The notes: a model not told the origin generated them from the letters alone. DNA of 64,000 nt from JBMOPD01 sp049323615 (GCA_049323615.1 JBMOPD010000107.1:47218-111217), one strand, 5' to 3'. Counted from the stretch's first letter, positions 27,357 to 35,595 are shown. Translations and numbers: made by a program.

Positions 27357-28661
27357 ATGGGCAAAATACTGATCAAGGGCGCCACCGTAATAACCATGAC
27401 AGACCATGACGATATAATCCCAAACGGGGAGATCGCCATCGAAGGACAGCGGATTGTCAGCGTGGGGCCGGCCGGGTCGGCGCCGGCCGGCTTTGTGCCG
27501 GACAGGACCCTGGACGCCGGGGAAATGCTGGCGCTGCCCGGGTTTGTAAACAGCCACACCCACGCCGCCATGACGCTCCTGCGCAGCTACGCCGACGACC
27601 TGCCGCTGATGAAGTGGCTGGAAGAGAAGATATGGCCCCTGGAGGCGAAGCTGGAGAAGGAGGACATATACTGGGGCACCCTGCTGTGCTGCCTGGAAAT
27701 GATCCGGTCGGGCACCACCACCTTTGCCGACATGTACTTTCACATGGGACAGGTGGCCAGGGCTGTTGAGAAGGCCGGGATGCGGGCCGACCTGTCCAGG
27801 GGCATGATCGGTGTCGGCCCCGAGGCCGAGCCGGCTATCGACTACAGCAGGCATTTCATTTCCAGCTGGAATGGCCGGGCCGACGGCAGGATCACGGTAA
27901 GCCTGGGGCCCCATGCCCCGTACACCTGCCCGCCGGACTACCTGAAGAAGGTAATCAAGCTGGCTGAGGAACTGAACGTGGGGATACATATACACCTGGC
28001 CGAGACACGTACCGAAATAGATGACCTGGCCAAAGAGTACGGCATGTCTCCAATCCGGCTGGTGGACAGCGTGGGGCTTTTTGAACTGCCGGTGCTGGCC
28101 GCCCACTGCGTGCATGTGGACGGGGAGGATATAGAAATACTGGCCAAAAAGAAGGTGGGGGTGGCCCACAACCCGGAAAGCAACATGAAACTGGCCAGTG
28201 GTGTGGCGCCTGTCACCGCCATGCTGAAGGCCGGTGTCACGGTGGGGCTGGGCACCGACGGGGCGGCCAGCAACAACAACCTGGACATGCTGGAGGAGAT
28301 GCGCAGCGCCGCCCTGCTGCAGAAGGTAAGCACCATGGACCCACTGGCCCTGCCCTCCTTCCAGGCTCTGCGGATGGCCACCTGTGGAGGAGCCCAGGCG
28401 CTGGGTAAGGGGAACGAGATAGGTTTGCTTAAGGCGGGCTATAAGGCCGACATAATACTTGTGGACACCCGCAGGCCCCACCTTTTCCCCAGGCATGACT
28501 GGATTGCCCATATTGTTTATGCCGCCCAGTCCTCCGACGTGCACACCGTGATTATAGACGGCAGGATAGTAATGGAGGGGCGGCAGGTTTTGACCATTGA
28601 CGAGGAAGAGGTATACCGGCAGGTTCAAAGCCGGGCAGAGAGGCTTGCAGGTCAGAAATAA
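27357..28661 (+). CDS. mtaD: 5-methylthioadenosine/S-adenosylhomocysteine deaminase family amidohydrolase
   Basis: 434 residues, metal-dependent amidohydrolase. Metal ligands are visible: HTHAAM near 68, HLAETRTE, AHCVHVD and GTDGAASNNNLDML. It deaminates the adenine of methylthioadenosine or SAH; related members act on other purine-like rings. ATG 27357 is preferred because GGAGGAG lies about eight bases before it. It follows ahcY by 70 bases and completes a SAM by-product recycling cluster. Confidence 0.88.
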   Translation: MGKILIKGATVITMTDHDDIIPNGEIAIEGQRIVSVGPAGSAPAGFVPDRTLDAGEMLALPGFVNSHTHAAMTLLRSYADDLPLMKWLEEKIWPLEAKLEKEDIYWGTLLCCLEMIRSGTTTFADMYFHMGQVARAVEKAGMRADLSRGMIGVGPEAEPAIDYSRHFISSWNGRADGRITVSLGPHAPYTCPPDYLKKVIKLAEELNVGIHIHLAETRTEIDDLAKEYGMSPIRLVDSVGLFELPVLAAHCVHVDGEDIEILAKKKVGVAHNPESNMKLASGVAPVTAMLKAGVTVGLGTDGAASNNNLDMLEEMRSAALLQKVSTMDPLALPSFQALRMATCGGAQALGKGNEIGLLKAGYKADIILVDTRRPHLFPRHDWIAHIVYAAQSSDVHTVIIDGRIVMEGRQVLTIDEEEVYRQVQSRAERLAGQK

Positions 28662-28745
28662 CGGTCAGTCGCAAGTCGTCGTCGGTCGTCAGTTGTCAGT
28701 AATGTTTTTATCCCGGCGACTGACGTCAGACGATCGACGACCGAA
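28661..28745. repeat. Heptamer tandem repeat with inverted halves
   Basis: Period-7 units (GTCAGTC, GCAAGTC, GTCGTCG, GTCGTCA, GTTGTCA) run to about 28701. Roughly complementary units then follow (GACTGAC, GTCAGAC, GATCGAC, GACCGAA), so the array can fold back on itself. Confidence 0.75.
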
Positions 28746-29937
28746 TTGGGAGGTAACAGAGACGGCCACTGTAAAATTAGCCAGGGGCCGGCAGGCCAGG
28801 GTGGCCGGGGGACATCCCTGGGTTTACGGGACGGAGGTTTTCGATATCGCGGGAAATTTCAACCCCGGCGATATCGTGGACGTGGTTGATTACCGGGGAA
28901 AATTTCTGGGCCGGGGCTACATCAACCCGGCCTCCCAGATACTGGTCCGGATCCTGACCAGGAACAGGGAAGAGGAGATAAATCGCGACTTCTTCCGGAG
29001 GAGAATAAAAACGGCCTGGGAGTACAGGCAGAAGGTGGTTAAGAACACCAACGCCTGCCGGGTCGTATTTGCCGAAGCCGACCTCCTGCCGGCCCTGGTG
29101 GTGGACAAGTTTGGCGACTACCTGGCCATTCAGACCCTGGCCCTGGGAATTGACATACATAAGGAGACCATCACCGGGATTTTGGAGGAACTGATCAACC
29201 CGGCGGGAATGTATGAGCGGAATGATGTCAGCGTCAGGGAACTGGAAGGCCTGCCGCTGCAGGCCGGATTTATCGGCGCCGGGTTTGAAACCACGGTGGA
29301 GATAAACGAGAACGGCCTCAACTTTGAGGTTGACCTGGCCGGGGGGCAGAAAACCGGTTATTTCCTGGACCAGCGGGAAAACCGGATGGCCCTGGAAAAC
29401 CTGTGCGCCGGGGCCAGGGTGCTGGATTGTTTCTGCCATACCGGCACATTTTCCGTTTATGCGGCCCGGTTCGGGGCCAGGGAGGTGCTGGGCATAGACA
29501 TCTCCGGCCCGGCCCTGGAGGTGGCGGCCAGGAATGCCGCCCGGAACGGGGTTGACCGTGTCTGCACCTTCAGGGAGGGCAACAGCTTTGACGAACTGAG
29601 GGCCTTTGACCGGGCCGGTGAGAGGTTTGACCTGGTGGTCCTCGACCCCCCGGCCTTTACCAAGTCGAAGAAGGCTCTGGAAGGAGCAATCAGGGGCTAT
29701 AAAGAAATCAATCTGAGATCTTTTAAGATACTGCAGCCGGGAGGGTTCCTGGTTACCTGCTCGTGCTCGTACCATATGAGCGAGGGGCTTTTCCTGGAGG
29801 TTATCAACGAGGCCGCCCTGGACGCCGGCAGGGTGGCCAGGGCGGTGGAGGTAAGGAGGCAGGCCCGGGATCACCCCATGCTCCTGGCATCCCCGGAAAC
29901 TCACTATTTGAAGTGTGTGATACTGCAGGCTTTATAA
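28702..29937 (+). CDS. RlmI-like class I rRNA cytosine methyltransferase
   Basis: A PUA domain (about residues 25-100 from ATG 28702: RVAGGHPWVYGTEV) precedes a linker and a Rossmann methyltransferase. The latter has GQKTGYFLDQRENR, VLDCFCHTGTFSVYAA, the catalytic-region LDPPAFTKSK and CSCSYHMSEG. This is the RlmI/RlmK family that makes 5-methylcytosine in 23S rRNA. The start is doubtful. ATG 28702 lies inside a tandem repeat, while the only good ribosome site, GGGAGGT at 28748-28754, is seven bases before an ACG at 28762, just ahead of the conserved part. A non-standard start is possible. Confidence 0.87.
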   Translation: MFLSRRLTSDDRRPNWEVTETATVKLARGRQARVAGGHPWVYGTEVFDIAGNFNPGDIVDVVDYRGKFLGRGYINPASQILVRILTRNREEEINRDFFRRRIKTAWEYRQKVVKNTNACRVVFAEADLLPALVVDKFGDYLAIQTLALGIDIHKETITGILEELINPAGMYERNDVSVRELEGLPLQAGFIGAGFETTVEINENGLNFEVDLAGGQKTGYFLDQRENRMALENLCAGARVLDCFCHTGTFSVYAARFGAREVLGIDISGPALEVAARNAARNGVDRVCTFREGNSFDELRAFDRAGERFDLVVLDPPAFTKSKKALEGAIRGYKEINLRSFKILQPGGFLVTCSCSYHMSEGLFLEVINEAALDAGRVARAVEVRRQARDHPMLLASPETHYLKCVILQAL

Positions 29938-29962
29938 TGAAGTTCCGGACCGGGCAAAGATC

Positions 29963-29999
29963 AACCCCGCCGCCAAACTGCGGCGGGGTTGCTTTCATT
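29963..29999. terminator. Bidirectional hairpin between converging genes
   Basis: A perfect 11-bp stem (AACCCCGCCGC with GCGGCGGGGTT), 6-base loop. It lies between the stop codons of the methyltransferase and the macrodomain gene. Confidence 0.75.
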
Positions 30000-30546
30000 C
30001 GCCCCCGGCCAGTTCCTTCCACGCCTCCTGGTATATATTCAGGTCCCTGTCGCTGAACAGCACGAACCGCACCTCATCCAGGCCGCCTTCCTGTTCGAGG
30101 AACTTCTTTACCGTGCCGGCGGCCACCCGGGCCGCCCTTTCGGTGGGGAAGCCGTAGGCGCCGGTGCTGATGGAGGGGAAGGAAACTGAGCGGACGCCCT
30201 TTTCCACTGCCAGCTTAAGGGAGTTGCGGTAGGCGTTTGCAAGCAGCTCGTCTTCCCGGTTTTGCCCGCCCTTCCAGATGGGGCCCACGGTATGTATGAC
30301 ATAGCGGGCCTTCAGGTTTCCGCCGCCGGTGATGACGGCCTCCCCGGTGGGGCAGCCGCCCTGCCTCGCCCTGATCTGCTTGCATTCTTCCAGTATTTGA
30401 GGGCCGCCGGCCCAGTGAATAGCCCCGTCCACACCGCCTCCCCCCAGCAGGGACGAATTGGCGGCGTTGACGATAGCCTCGGTGTCCGCCTGGGTTATAT
30501 CCCCCCGGAGCAACACCACCATGGTGTTGTTTACTTTAACGTTCAT
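29995..30546 (-). CDS. Macrodomain protein (ADP-ribose / O-acetyl-ADP-ribose hydrolase type)
   Basis: 183 residues, one macrodomain. ADP-ribose-binding motifs are visible: RGDITQADTEAIVNAANSSL, the loop LLGGGGVDGAIHWAGG, GYV-like RYVIHTVGPIW and the phosphate loop SISTGAYGFP. It resembles YmdB-type deacetylases. It stands alone between converging and diverging neighbours. Its role in NAD metabolism or protein de-ADP-ribosylation is not shown by context. Confidence 0.93.
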   Translation of the reverse strand: MNVKVNNTMVVLLRGDITQADTEAIVNAANSSLLGGGGVDGAIHWAGGPQILEECKQIRARQGGCPTGEAVITGGGNLKARYVIHTVGPIWKGGQNREDELLANAYRNSLKLAVEKGVRSVSFPSISTGAYGFPTERAARVAAGTVKKFLEQEGGLDEVRFVLFSDRDLNIYQEAWKELAGGE

Positions 30547-30881
30547 ATCCGGTCCTCCTTTTATTTCCCGGTGTTTTGCCCGGCGGCCCGGGATAGCCGG
30601 ACCGCGGGCGGTAACCGGCAGGGAAGGGATTAAACTCTCTGGAAATGTTTTCTACCATAACATTATAACAAAAAAGCGGGGCTGTAAATTCCAATGTGAT
30701 TATTGACCGGCGTCCAATTGGATGATAAACTTTTTTCGAAAAGTATAAAGCAGAGCGGAGATTAGCCAAAAGCCGAGATCAGGTGAGACGAGACGACTCG
30801 GAGCTTTTCGGGGTGAGGACCGGCGTATTAAGGCTGGTCTTTTTTATTTTATTAGCTGACAGCTTTCCGGAGGTGTTTTGC
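30547..30881 (+). promoter_or_regulatory. Structured leader with terminator before pabA
   Basis: This 335-base gap has no gene. It holds a 10-bp hairpin with a 2-base bulge (AAAAG-CCGAG, 30768-30777, with CTCGG-CTTTT, 30797-30808, 19-base loop). Ten bases later comes a second hairpin (GACCGG 30818-30823 with CTGGTC 30834-30839) followed by TTTTTT. This is a hairpin-then-terminator layout as in attenuators. It does not match any riboswitch consensus known to the annotator. Promoter elements are not clear (TTGACC at 30703 is a possible -35). Confidence 0.45.
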
Positions 30882-31475
30882 TTGATCCTAATGATTGACA
30901 ATTATGATTCCTTTGTCTACAACCTTGTCCAGTACCTGCGGGAAATGGGCCGGGAGGTGGCGGTGTACCGCAATGACAGGATTAAGCCGGACCAGGTTGA
31001 AAGGATGAACCCCGGCCATATCATTATTTCCCCGGGGCCCTGCACGCCTGATGAGGCCGGAGTATCCCTGGAACTGATCAGGCAATTCGCCGGGAAAATA
31101 CCAATCCTCGGGGTGTGCCTGGGGCACCAGGCCATCGGGCAGGCCTTCGGCGGGGCCGTAATCAGGGCCGGCCGGCCCATGCACGGCAAAACCTCGGCAG
31201 TCAGGCACGACGGCCGGGGAGTCTTTGCCGGGCTGCCCCAGCGGCTTACGGTGGGCAGGTATCATTCCCTGGTGGTCAGCCCCGGGGGACTTCCCGGCTG
31301 CCTGGAGGTCACCGCCCTGACCGACGCCGGAGAGATTATGGGCTTGCGGCACCGGGAATATTATGTCGAGGGCGTTCAGTTTCATCCCGAGTCCATTCTG
31401 ACCCCGCACGGCAAACAGATGCTGGCCAATTTCTTGGGTATGGGAGAGGTTTGTCTTGAAGCCGTTTCTGCTTGA
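30882..31475 (+). CDS. pabA: Aminodeoxychorismate/anthranilate synthase glutaminase subunit
   Basis: 197 residues, class I glutamine amidotransferase. It starts ILMIDNYDSFVYNL, with the catalytic Cys in GVCLGHQAIGQ and the His-x-Glu near the end in VQFHPESI. It supplies ammonia to component I to make aminodeoxychorismate, and in organisms with one copy also anthranilate. TTG 30882 is six bases after GGAGGTG. It overlaps pabB by 20 bases, and pabC follows, so the main role is p-aminobenzoate for folate. Confidence 0.92.
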   Translation: MILMIDNYDSFVYNLVQYLREMGREVAVYRNDRIKPDQVERMNPGHIIISPGPCTPDEAGVSLELIRQFAGKIPILGVCLGHQAIGQAFGGAVIRAGRPMHGKTSAVRHDGRGVFAGLPQRLTVGRYHSLVVSPGGLPGCLEVTALTDAGEIMGLRHREYYVEGVQFHPESILTPHGKQMLANFLGMGEVCLEAVSA

Positions 31476-32910
31476 GAGGCTGGATGTGGAGCCCGACCCC
31501 GTTTCCCTCTTCGGCGGGCTGGCGGGGCAGCCCGGCAGTGTTTTGCTGGACAGCGGGATGATCATGGAAGGCCTGTCCAGGTATTCATTTATTGCCGCAG
31601 ACCCCTTTCTGATCGTGACATCCCGGGGAAGCCGGGTAAGGATTGAAAAGAGGAACGGCCCCAACGCCGTAAGTATTGAGGCCGTGCAAGGGAACCCCCT
31701 GGACATCATAGGCAACCTGCTTAATCAGTACAGGATGGACGGGACGGGGTACCCGGCTCCATTTCCCGGCGGGGCGGCCGGATTCTTTGCCTATGACCTG
31801 GGCAGGCAGTTGGAAGACCTGCCGGCGCTGGCCGCCGACGATGTGGGGGCTCCGGACTGCTGGCTGGGGTTTTACGATGCGGTGGCGGCCGTTGACCATC
31901 TGGCCGGGGCGGTTTATATTGCCTCCACGGGTTTTTCCGCTTCCGGCGCCGCGGCATTGCCGCACCGGGCGGAAGAGCGCCTGGCCTGGCTGGAGGACAG
32001 GCTTCTGGAGGGCGTTAAAATGTCCCGGGCTGCCGGGGTGCGGCCTGAGGCGGCACAGGAGACAGGTAAACAGGACCCCACGGGTCTGGTATCGGACTTT
32101 GACCGGGAAAGCTACTGTGCGGTGGTGGAGAGGGCCAGGGAGTACATCGCCGCCGGGGATATATTCCAGGTCAACCTGTCCCAGCGCTTCAGCCTGCCCA
32201 GGAAAGAAGACCCGTGGGAGGTATACCGCCGCCTCAGGAAGATCAACCCGGCGCCCATGGCCGCCTTTATCAACTGCGGTCAGTTGCAGGTGGTCAGCGC
32301 TTCCCCGGAGAGGTTCATGAAGGTCTCCGCCGGAATGGTGGAAACAAGACCCATCAAGGGCACCAGGCCCAGGGGAAAAACCCCCGGGGAAGACAGCCAC
32401 TGGCGGGAGGAACTGTGGAACAGTGAAAAAGACAGGGCTGAGCTGGTAATGATCGTGGACCTGGAAAGAAACGACCTGGGCAGGGTATGTGTTCCCGGTT
32501 CGGTTCACGTTCCGGAACTCTACCGGCTGGAGGAATATCCCACGGTTTTTCACCTGGTGTCCACTGTGACGGGCAGGCTGGAGGACGGGAAAGGCGTGGT
32601 GGACCTTTTAAAGGCGTCCTTTCCGGGGGGATCGATAACGGGGGCGCCCAAGATCAGGGCCATGGAAATAATTGAGGAGCTTGAGCCGGTAAGGCGGGGG
32701 ATCTACTGTGGCTCCATAGGGTACCTGGGGTTTAACGGGGACGCCGACCTGAACATAGTGATCAGGACGCTGGTTTTTACCCGTGATAAAATATATTTCC
32801 AGGTGGGAGGGGGCATCACCATAGATTCGGACCCCCCGGCGGAATACATGGAAACATTGGACAAGGCCAAGGCCCTGGTCAGGGCGCTGGGACTTGACGG
32901 GCTGCGATAA
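31456..32910 (+). CDS. pabB: Aminodeoxychorismate synthase component I
   Basis: 484 residues, chorismate-binding fold. The PIKGTRPRG motif has K301; aminodeoxychorismate synthases carry Lys here where anthranilate synthases have Ala, so PabB is preferred to TrpE. Other signatures are LVMIVDLERNDLGRVC, FPGGSITGAPKIRAME and VGGGITIDSDP. TTG 31456 lies six to seven bases after GGGAGAGG and overlaps pabA. Placement before pabC agrees. Confidence 0.92.
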   Translation: MKPFLLERLDVEPDPVSLFGGLAGQPGSVLLDSGMIMEGLSRYSFIAADPFLIVTSRGSRVRIEKRNGPNAVSIEAVQGNPLDIIGNLLNQYRMDGTGYPAPFPGGAAGFFAYDLGRQLEDLPALAADDVGAPDCWLGFYDAVAAVDHLAGAVYIASTGFSASGAAALPHRAEERLAWLEDRLLEGVKMSRAAGVRPEAAQETGKQDPTGLVSDFDRESYCAVVERAREYIAAGDIFQVNLSQRFSLPRKEDPWEVYRRLRKINPAPMAAFINCGQLQVVSASPERFMKVSAGMVETRPIKGTRPRGKTPGEDSHWREELWNSEKDRAELVMIVDLERNDLGRVCVPGSVHVPELYRLEEYPTVFHLVSTVTGRLEDGKGVVDLLKASFPGGSITGAPKIRAMEIIEELEPVRRGIYCGSIGYLGFNGDADLNIVIRTLVFTRDKIYFQVGGGITIDSDPPAEYMETLDKAKALVRALGLDGLR

Positions 32911-32930
32911 ACTTCGCCTTTCACATCGAA

Positions 32931-33038
32931 AATTCACATCGGGGACGGTTCTGGATGTGAATTTAAACCAGCTTATTCACACTGAGAACCGTCCCCAATG
33001 TGAAACATTCACACTGAGAACCGTCCCTGATGTGAATT
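32931..33038. repeat. Three REP-like palindromic units (GGGGACGGTTCT family)
   Basis: Unit 1 (32931-32963) is a 10-bp inverted repeat AATTCACATC/GATGTGAATT around GGGGACGGTTCT. Units 2 (32976-33004) and 3 (33008-33036) have TTCACA/TGTGAA ends around AGAACCGTCCC, so they face the opposite way. They fill the gap between pabB and pabC. Such units are typical of sequences mobilised by REP-associated tyrosine transposases. Confidence 0.8.
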
Positions 33039-33056
33039 TGGAGGGGGATTGGAACG

Positions 33057-33875
33057 ATGGAAGCAGGGGGCGTCATCTGTCTCAACGGAGAGTTTGTGCC
33101 GGCGGGAGAGGCCGTTATTTCGGCGGTTGACCAGGGCGTTTTGTACGGCGTCGGACTGTTTGAAACTATCAGGGTGGCCGGGGGCCGGCCCCGGCTGCTG
33201 GACCGGCACCTGTCCCGCCTGTTCGCCTCGGCCGGGGAACTGGGACTGGAAGTTCCCTTCGGGCAGGAGGAACTTGCCGGTATGGCTTCCCGGACGGCGG
33301 AGGAAAACGGCATGGCCGGTGGGGGCCTGCGCCTGACCCTGACCGCCGGCGGGGCCTTCAGCAGGCCGGCGGTGTTCATAACCGCCAGGAAATCACCGTA
33401 TCGTGAGGACCAGTACCGGACCGGCATCCGGGCGGGATTTTCCACCATTAAGAGAAACAACCGCTCTCCCCTGGTAAGGCACAAGACCCTGAATTATTTT
33501 GAAAACATTATGGCCAGGCGTGAAGCCGTGGCGGCGGGCTGGGACGAGGCGATTTTCTTGAATACCTCGGGGGACCTGGCGGAGGGCTCGGTGAGCAATA
33601 TCTTCCTGGTGGACCGGGGAAAGGTCATTACCCCCCACCTGCAGAGCGGTTTGTTGCCCGGCATTACCCGCCGGAGGGTGCTTGAATTATGTACCTCCAT
33701 GCAGGTGCCGGTGAAGGAGAGAAGGGTTGACCCGGCCGAACTGGCCCGGGCGGAGGAATGTTTTATCACCAACGCGCTGGTGGGAGTGATGCCGCTTACC
33801 CGGGTAGGGGACATAATCATAGGCAGCGGCGCGCCGGGTGAGGTGACCCGGATGATCATGGCCGGACTCAAATAG
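33057..33875 (+). CDS. pabC: Aminodeoxychorismate lyase
   Basis: 272 residues, fold-type IV PLP enzyme. It opens INLNGE-like (VICLNGEFVPAGEAVISAVD). The PLP Lys is in VRHKTLNYFENIMARR, followed by EAIFLNTSGDLAEGSVSNIF. It releases pyruvate from aminodeoxychorismate to give p-aminobenzoate. The same family includes D-amino-acid and branched-chain aminotransferases, but the pabA-pabB context favours PabC. GGAGG precedes ATG about 15 bases upstream, with GGGGG nearer. Confidence 0.9.
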   Translation: MEAGGVICLNGEFVPAGEAVISAVDQGVLYGVGLFETIRVAGGRPRLLDRHLSRLFASAGELGLEVPFGQEELAGMASRTAEENGMAGGGLRLTLTAGGAFSRPAVFITARKSPYREDQYRTGIRAGFSTIKRNNRSPLVRHKTLNYFENIMARREAVAAGWDEAIFLNTSGDLAEGSVSNIFLVDRGKVITPHLQSGLLPGITRRRVLELCTSMQVPVKERRVDPAELARAEECFITNALVGVMPLTRVGDIIIGSGAPGEVTRMIMAGLK

Positions 33876-33905
33876 GGAGGGAGGGCTTAAAGCCCTCCCT
33901 CCCGG
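33875..33905. terminator. Bidirectional terminator after pabC
   Basis: A long perfect inverted repeat (GGGAGGGAGGGCTT with AAGCCCTCCCTCCC) and a pyrimidine-rich tail. It lies between the converging pabC and the small minus-strand gene. Confidence 0.75.
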
Positions 33906-33909
33906 CTTT

Positions 33910-34080
33910 CTAGTAGTCGTAATCCGGGGAATGCTCTATCAGGTCTATGGTTCCCAGAAGTATATGGGCAAGGCCGAATCCGGCGATTCCCCATCCCAGG
34001 GCCGGGTTGACACCTCTTAGCGCAAGGCCGGTGGCGGTTACGGCGGTGCCAAGGACGGTCGGTACCAAACCTTCACGCAC
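33910..34080 (-). CDS. Small hydrophobic protein, 56 residues
   Basis: The frame opens with GTG 34080 and starts REGLVPTVLGTAVTATGLAL, ending EHSPDYDY. GGGGG lies six bases before the start. The protein is glycine- and alanine-rich with two weakly hydrophobic stretches, so it may sit in the membrane. The good ribosome site, intact frame and terminator on its far side support a real gene. Function not recognised. Confidence 0.7.
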   Translation of the reverse strand: MREGLVPTVLGTAVTATGLALRGVNPALGWGIAGFGLAHILLGTIDLIEHSPDYDY

Positions 34081-34274
34081 AATTATTCCCCCTTATTTGA
34101 TACTTTAATATAGTGTTTTTCCTGGCTTTGCTTTTATGTCAGGCATATATTGGCAGGATCCGGGTAATTTCAGGCATTCCCAGTCCCCCAATCCCTGTTT
34201 TTTTAAACCTCCGTATATAAAGATCGTATTTGGTAAAAATCATTAGCAAAAATACCTGTGAGGAGCGAAGTCCA

Positions 34275-34796
34275 ATGTATAATGACCGGGAACTGAGGAG
34301 GCTGGCCCAGGCAGCCCTTGACTCGGACCCAAGGACGGCAAATTACAATCTCAAGGTTTCGGTGAACGACGGTGTGGCCCAGATTACCGGGATTGTTGAC
34401 ACACTGGCGGAAAAGGAACAGGTGGACCAGATCATGTCGGGCGTTAAAAGTTTAAAGGGCTTTGAAAACGGTGTATCCATCAGCACCGACGGGTCTATAA
34501 TAGACGAGGACGTTATGGAAGAAGTCAGCGAGGAGCTCAATGCCGATCCCAACGTCAACCTGGCCCGCGTGGGGGCGAAGAGCGTGAAGGGAAATGTTTT
34601 CCTGATGGGCACGGTGGACGGGCCGGAGGAAGAGAAGGCGGCCATCCGGGCAGCCTCCAGGGCCAGGGGAGTGCGGTCGGTGATAAGCCAGCTGAAAATT
34701 GACAACAAAGAGTACGACATAAATGACCTGGAGGCTATTTTTCACCACCAGGTGAACAACGATAAAGAAAACGCCGGCCGGAAAGACATTTTTTAA
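34275..34796 (+). CDS. BON domain protein
   Basis: 173 residues with two BON domains, about 8-75 (DPRTANYNLKVSVNDGVAQI) and 85-155 (ADPNVNLARVGAKSVKGNVF). There is no signal peptide. BON domains are thought to bind membranes or act in osmotic stress. AGGAG nine bases before ATG 34275 fixes the start; the longer frame from 34230 adds a tail without a ribosome site. It stands alone and is followed by a hairpin shared with the converging gene. Confidence 0.85.
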   Translation: MYNDRELRRLAQAALDSDPRTANYNLKVSVNDGVAQITGIVDTLAEKEQVDQIMSGVKSLKGFENGVSISTDGSIIDEDVMEEVSEELNADPNVNLARVGAKSVKGNVFLMGTVDGPEEEKAAIRAASRARGVRSVISQLKIDNKEYDINDLEAIFHHQVNNDKENAGRKDIF

Positions 34797-34815
34797 TCAG
34801 GCGCAGGCTATAACC

Positions 34816-34860
34816 GGAGGTGGGGTCCTTTCGTATTGCCGGATCCCCGCCTCCCTTCAT
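34816..34860. terminator. Hairpin between converging genes
   Basis: GGAGGTGGGG pairs with CCCCGCCTCC (one G-T pair), 19-base loop, with a weak T-tail. It lies between the stops of the BON protein and the LCP-like gene. Confidence 0.6.
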
Positions 34861-35595
34861 CTAATTTTGCTGCATAATTGCCCGGATGGCGCTCCTCCAG
34901 GTCTGGGAATCAACCAGCCACACCTTTTGGGGGCCAAACCAGCAGGGTGTGCCGGGGAGCTGATTCTTCTTGATTACGCCGGGGCCTCCCGTACAGACAA
35001 AACTGTATACATTGAGGAGATCGCCAAGTCCGGTGTTGGTTTGGAATTCCGTGACAAAAATAAAGAGCAGCTCAGGCAGGTGGGCCAGTACCGAAGGTTT
35101 GATCACACCGGCGGCCAGGGACCTTATTTCTACCTGCAGGTCAACCGGGCCGTCCACGTAGGTTCCCTCAAACACATCCCGCAGTGTGGTATTCTTCCCC
35201 ATTACATTGATGCGGCCCGTACAGCGGCTTAATTTCTCCAGGCCCTGCTGGGGGACAAGTATATATTTTTTTACCGGTGCTTGAAAATTTACGGCCAGGT
35301 TTTCCATCACCCCGGCCATCCCTTTTTGGGAGTAAAGGTCCGCTACGGTGATGCCGTCCCGGCTCAGGGATACAAGGGTGCAGGTGGGTATGGCGATTAT
35401 ACCCACCTGTCCTTTGCGGCGGTCTATACTGACCAGGTTTAAAGCCTTCAGCTGACTGCCGCTTACCCAGAAGACCGCAATATTGTCAAATTCATACCGG
35501 GATGCCGCAGCAGCGCCGGGGTGGCCGGGACAGGCCCCGTCAGGCGGGATGAGCAGGAAAAAGGTCAACACCAGGACAAAAAAAATACGCCTCAA
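34861..35595 (-). CDS. Secreted LytR-CpsA-Psr (LCP)-like domain protein
   Basis: 244 residues. A signal peptide occupies 1-30, with no lasting membrane anchor. The body follows the LCP outline: LNLVSIDRRKGQVGIIAIP (the usual 'SI-D...IPRD' strand), then VADLYSQKGMAGVMENLAVNF and KYILVPQQGLEKLSRCTGRINV. The Arg-Asp pair after IP, which binds pyrophosphate in active enzymes, is replaced by T-C-T, so ligase activity is doubtful. Members usually transfer glycopolymers to peptidoglycan. Single gene. Confidence 0.65.
   Translation of the reverse strand: MRRIFFVLVLTFFLLIPPDGACPGHPGAAAASRYEFDNIAVFWVSGSQLKALNLVSIDRRKGQVGIIAIPTCTLVSLSRDGITVADLYSQKGMAGVMENLAVNFQAPVKKYILVPQQGLEKLSRCTGRINVMGKNTTLRDVFEGTYVDGPVDLQVEIRSLAAGVIKPSVLAHLPELLFIFVTEFQTNTGLGDLLNVYSFVCTGGPGVIKKNQLPGTPCWFGPQKVWLVDSQTWRSAIRAIMQQN

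Noticed and set aside
27339..28628. 429-codon open frame on the minus strand
   Set aside because: It is the antisense of mtaD, has no ribosome site and no protein motif. High GC leaves many such shadow frames.
30768..30850. Tetrahydrofolate or other known riboswitch before pabA
   Set aside because: The conserved nucleotides of the THF, TPP, glycine, SAM and preQ1 classes are not present.
31456..32910. Anthranilate synthase TrpE
   Set aside because: Lys301 in PIKGTRPRG and the following pabC fit aminodeoxychorismate synthase, and no other trp gene is present.
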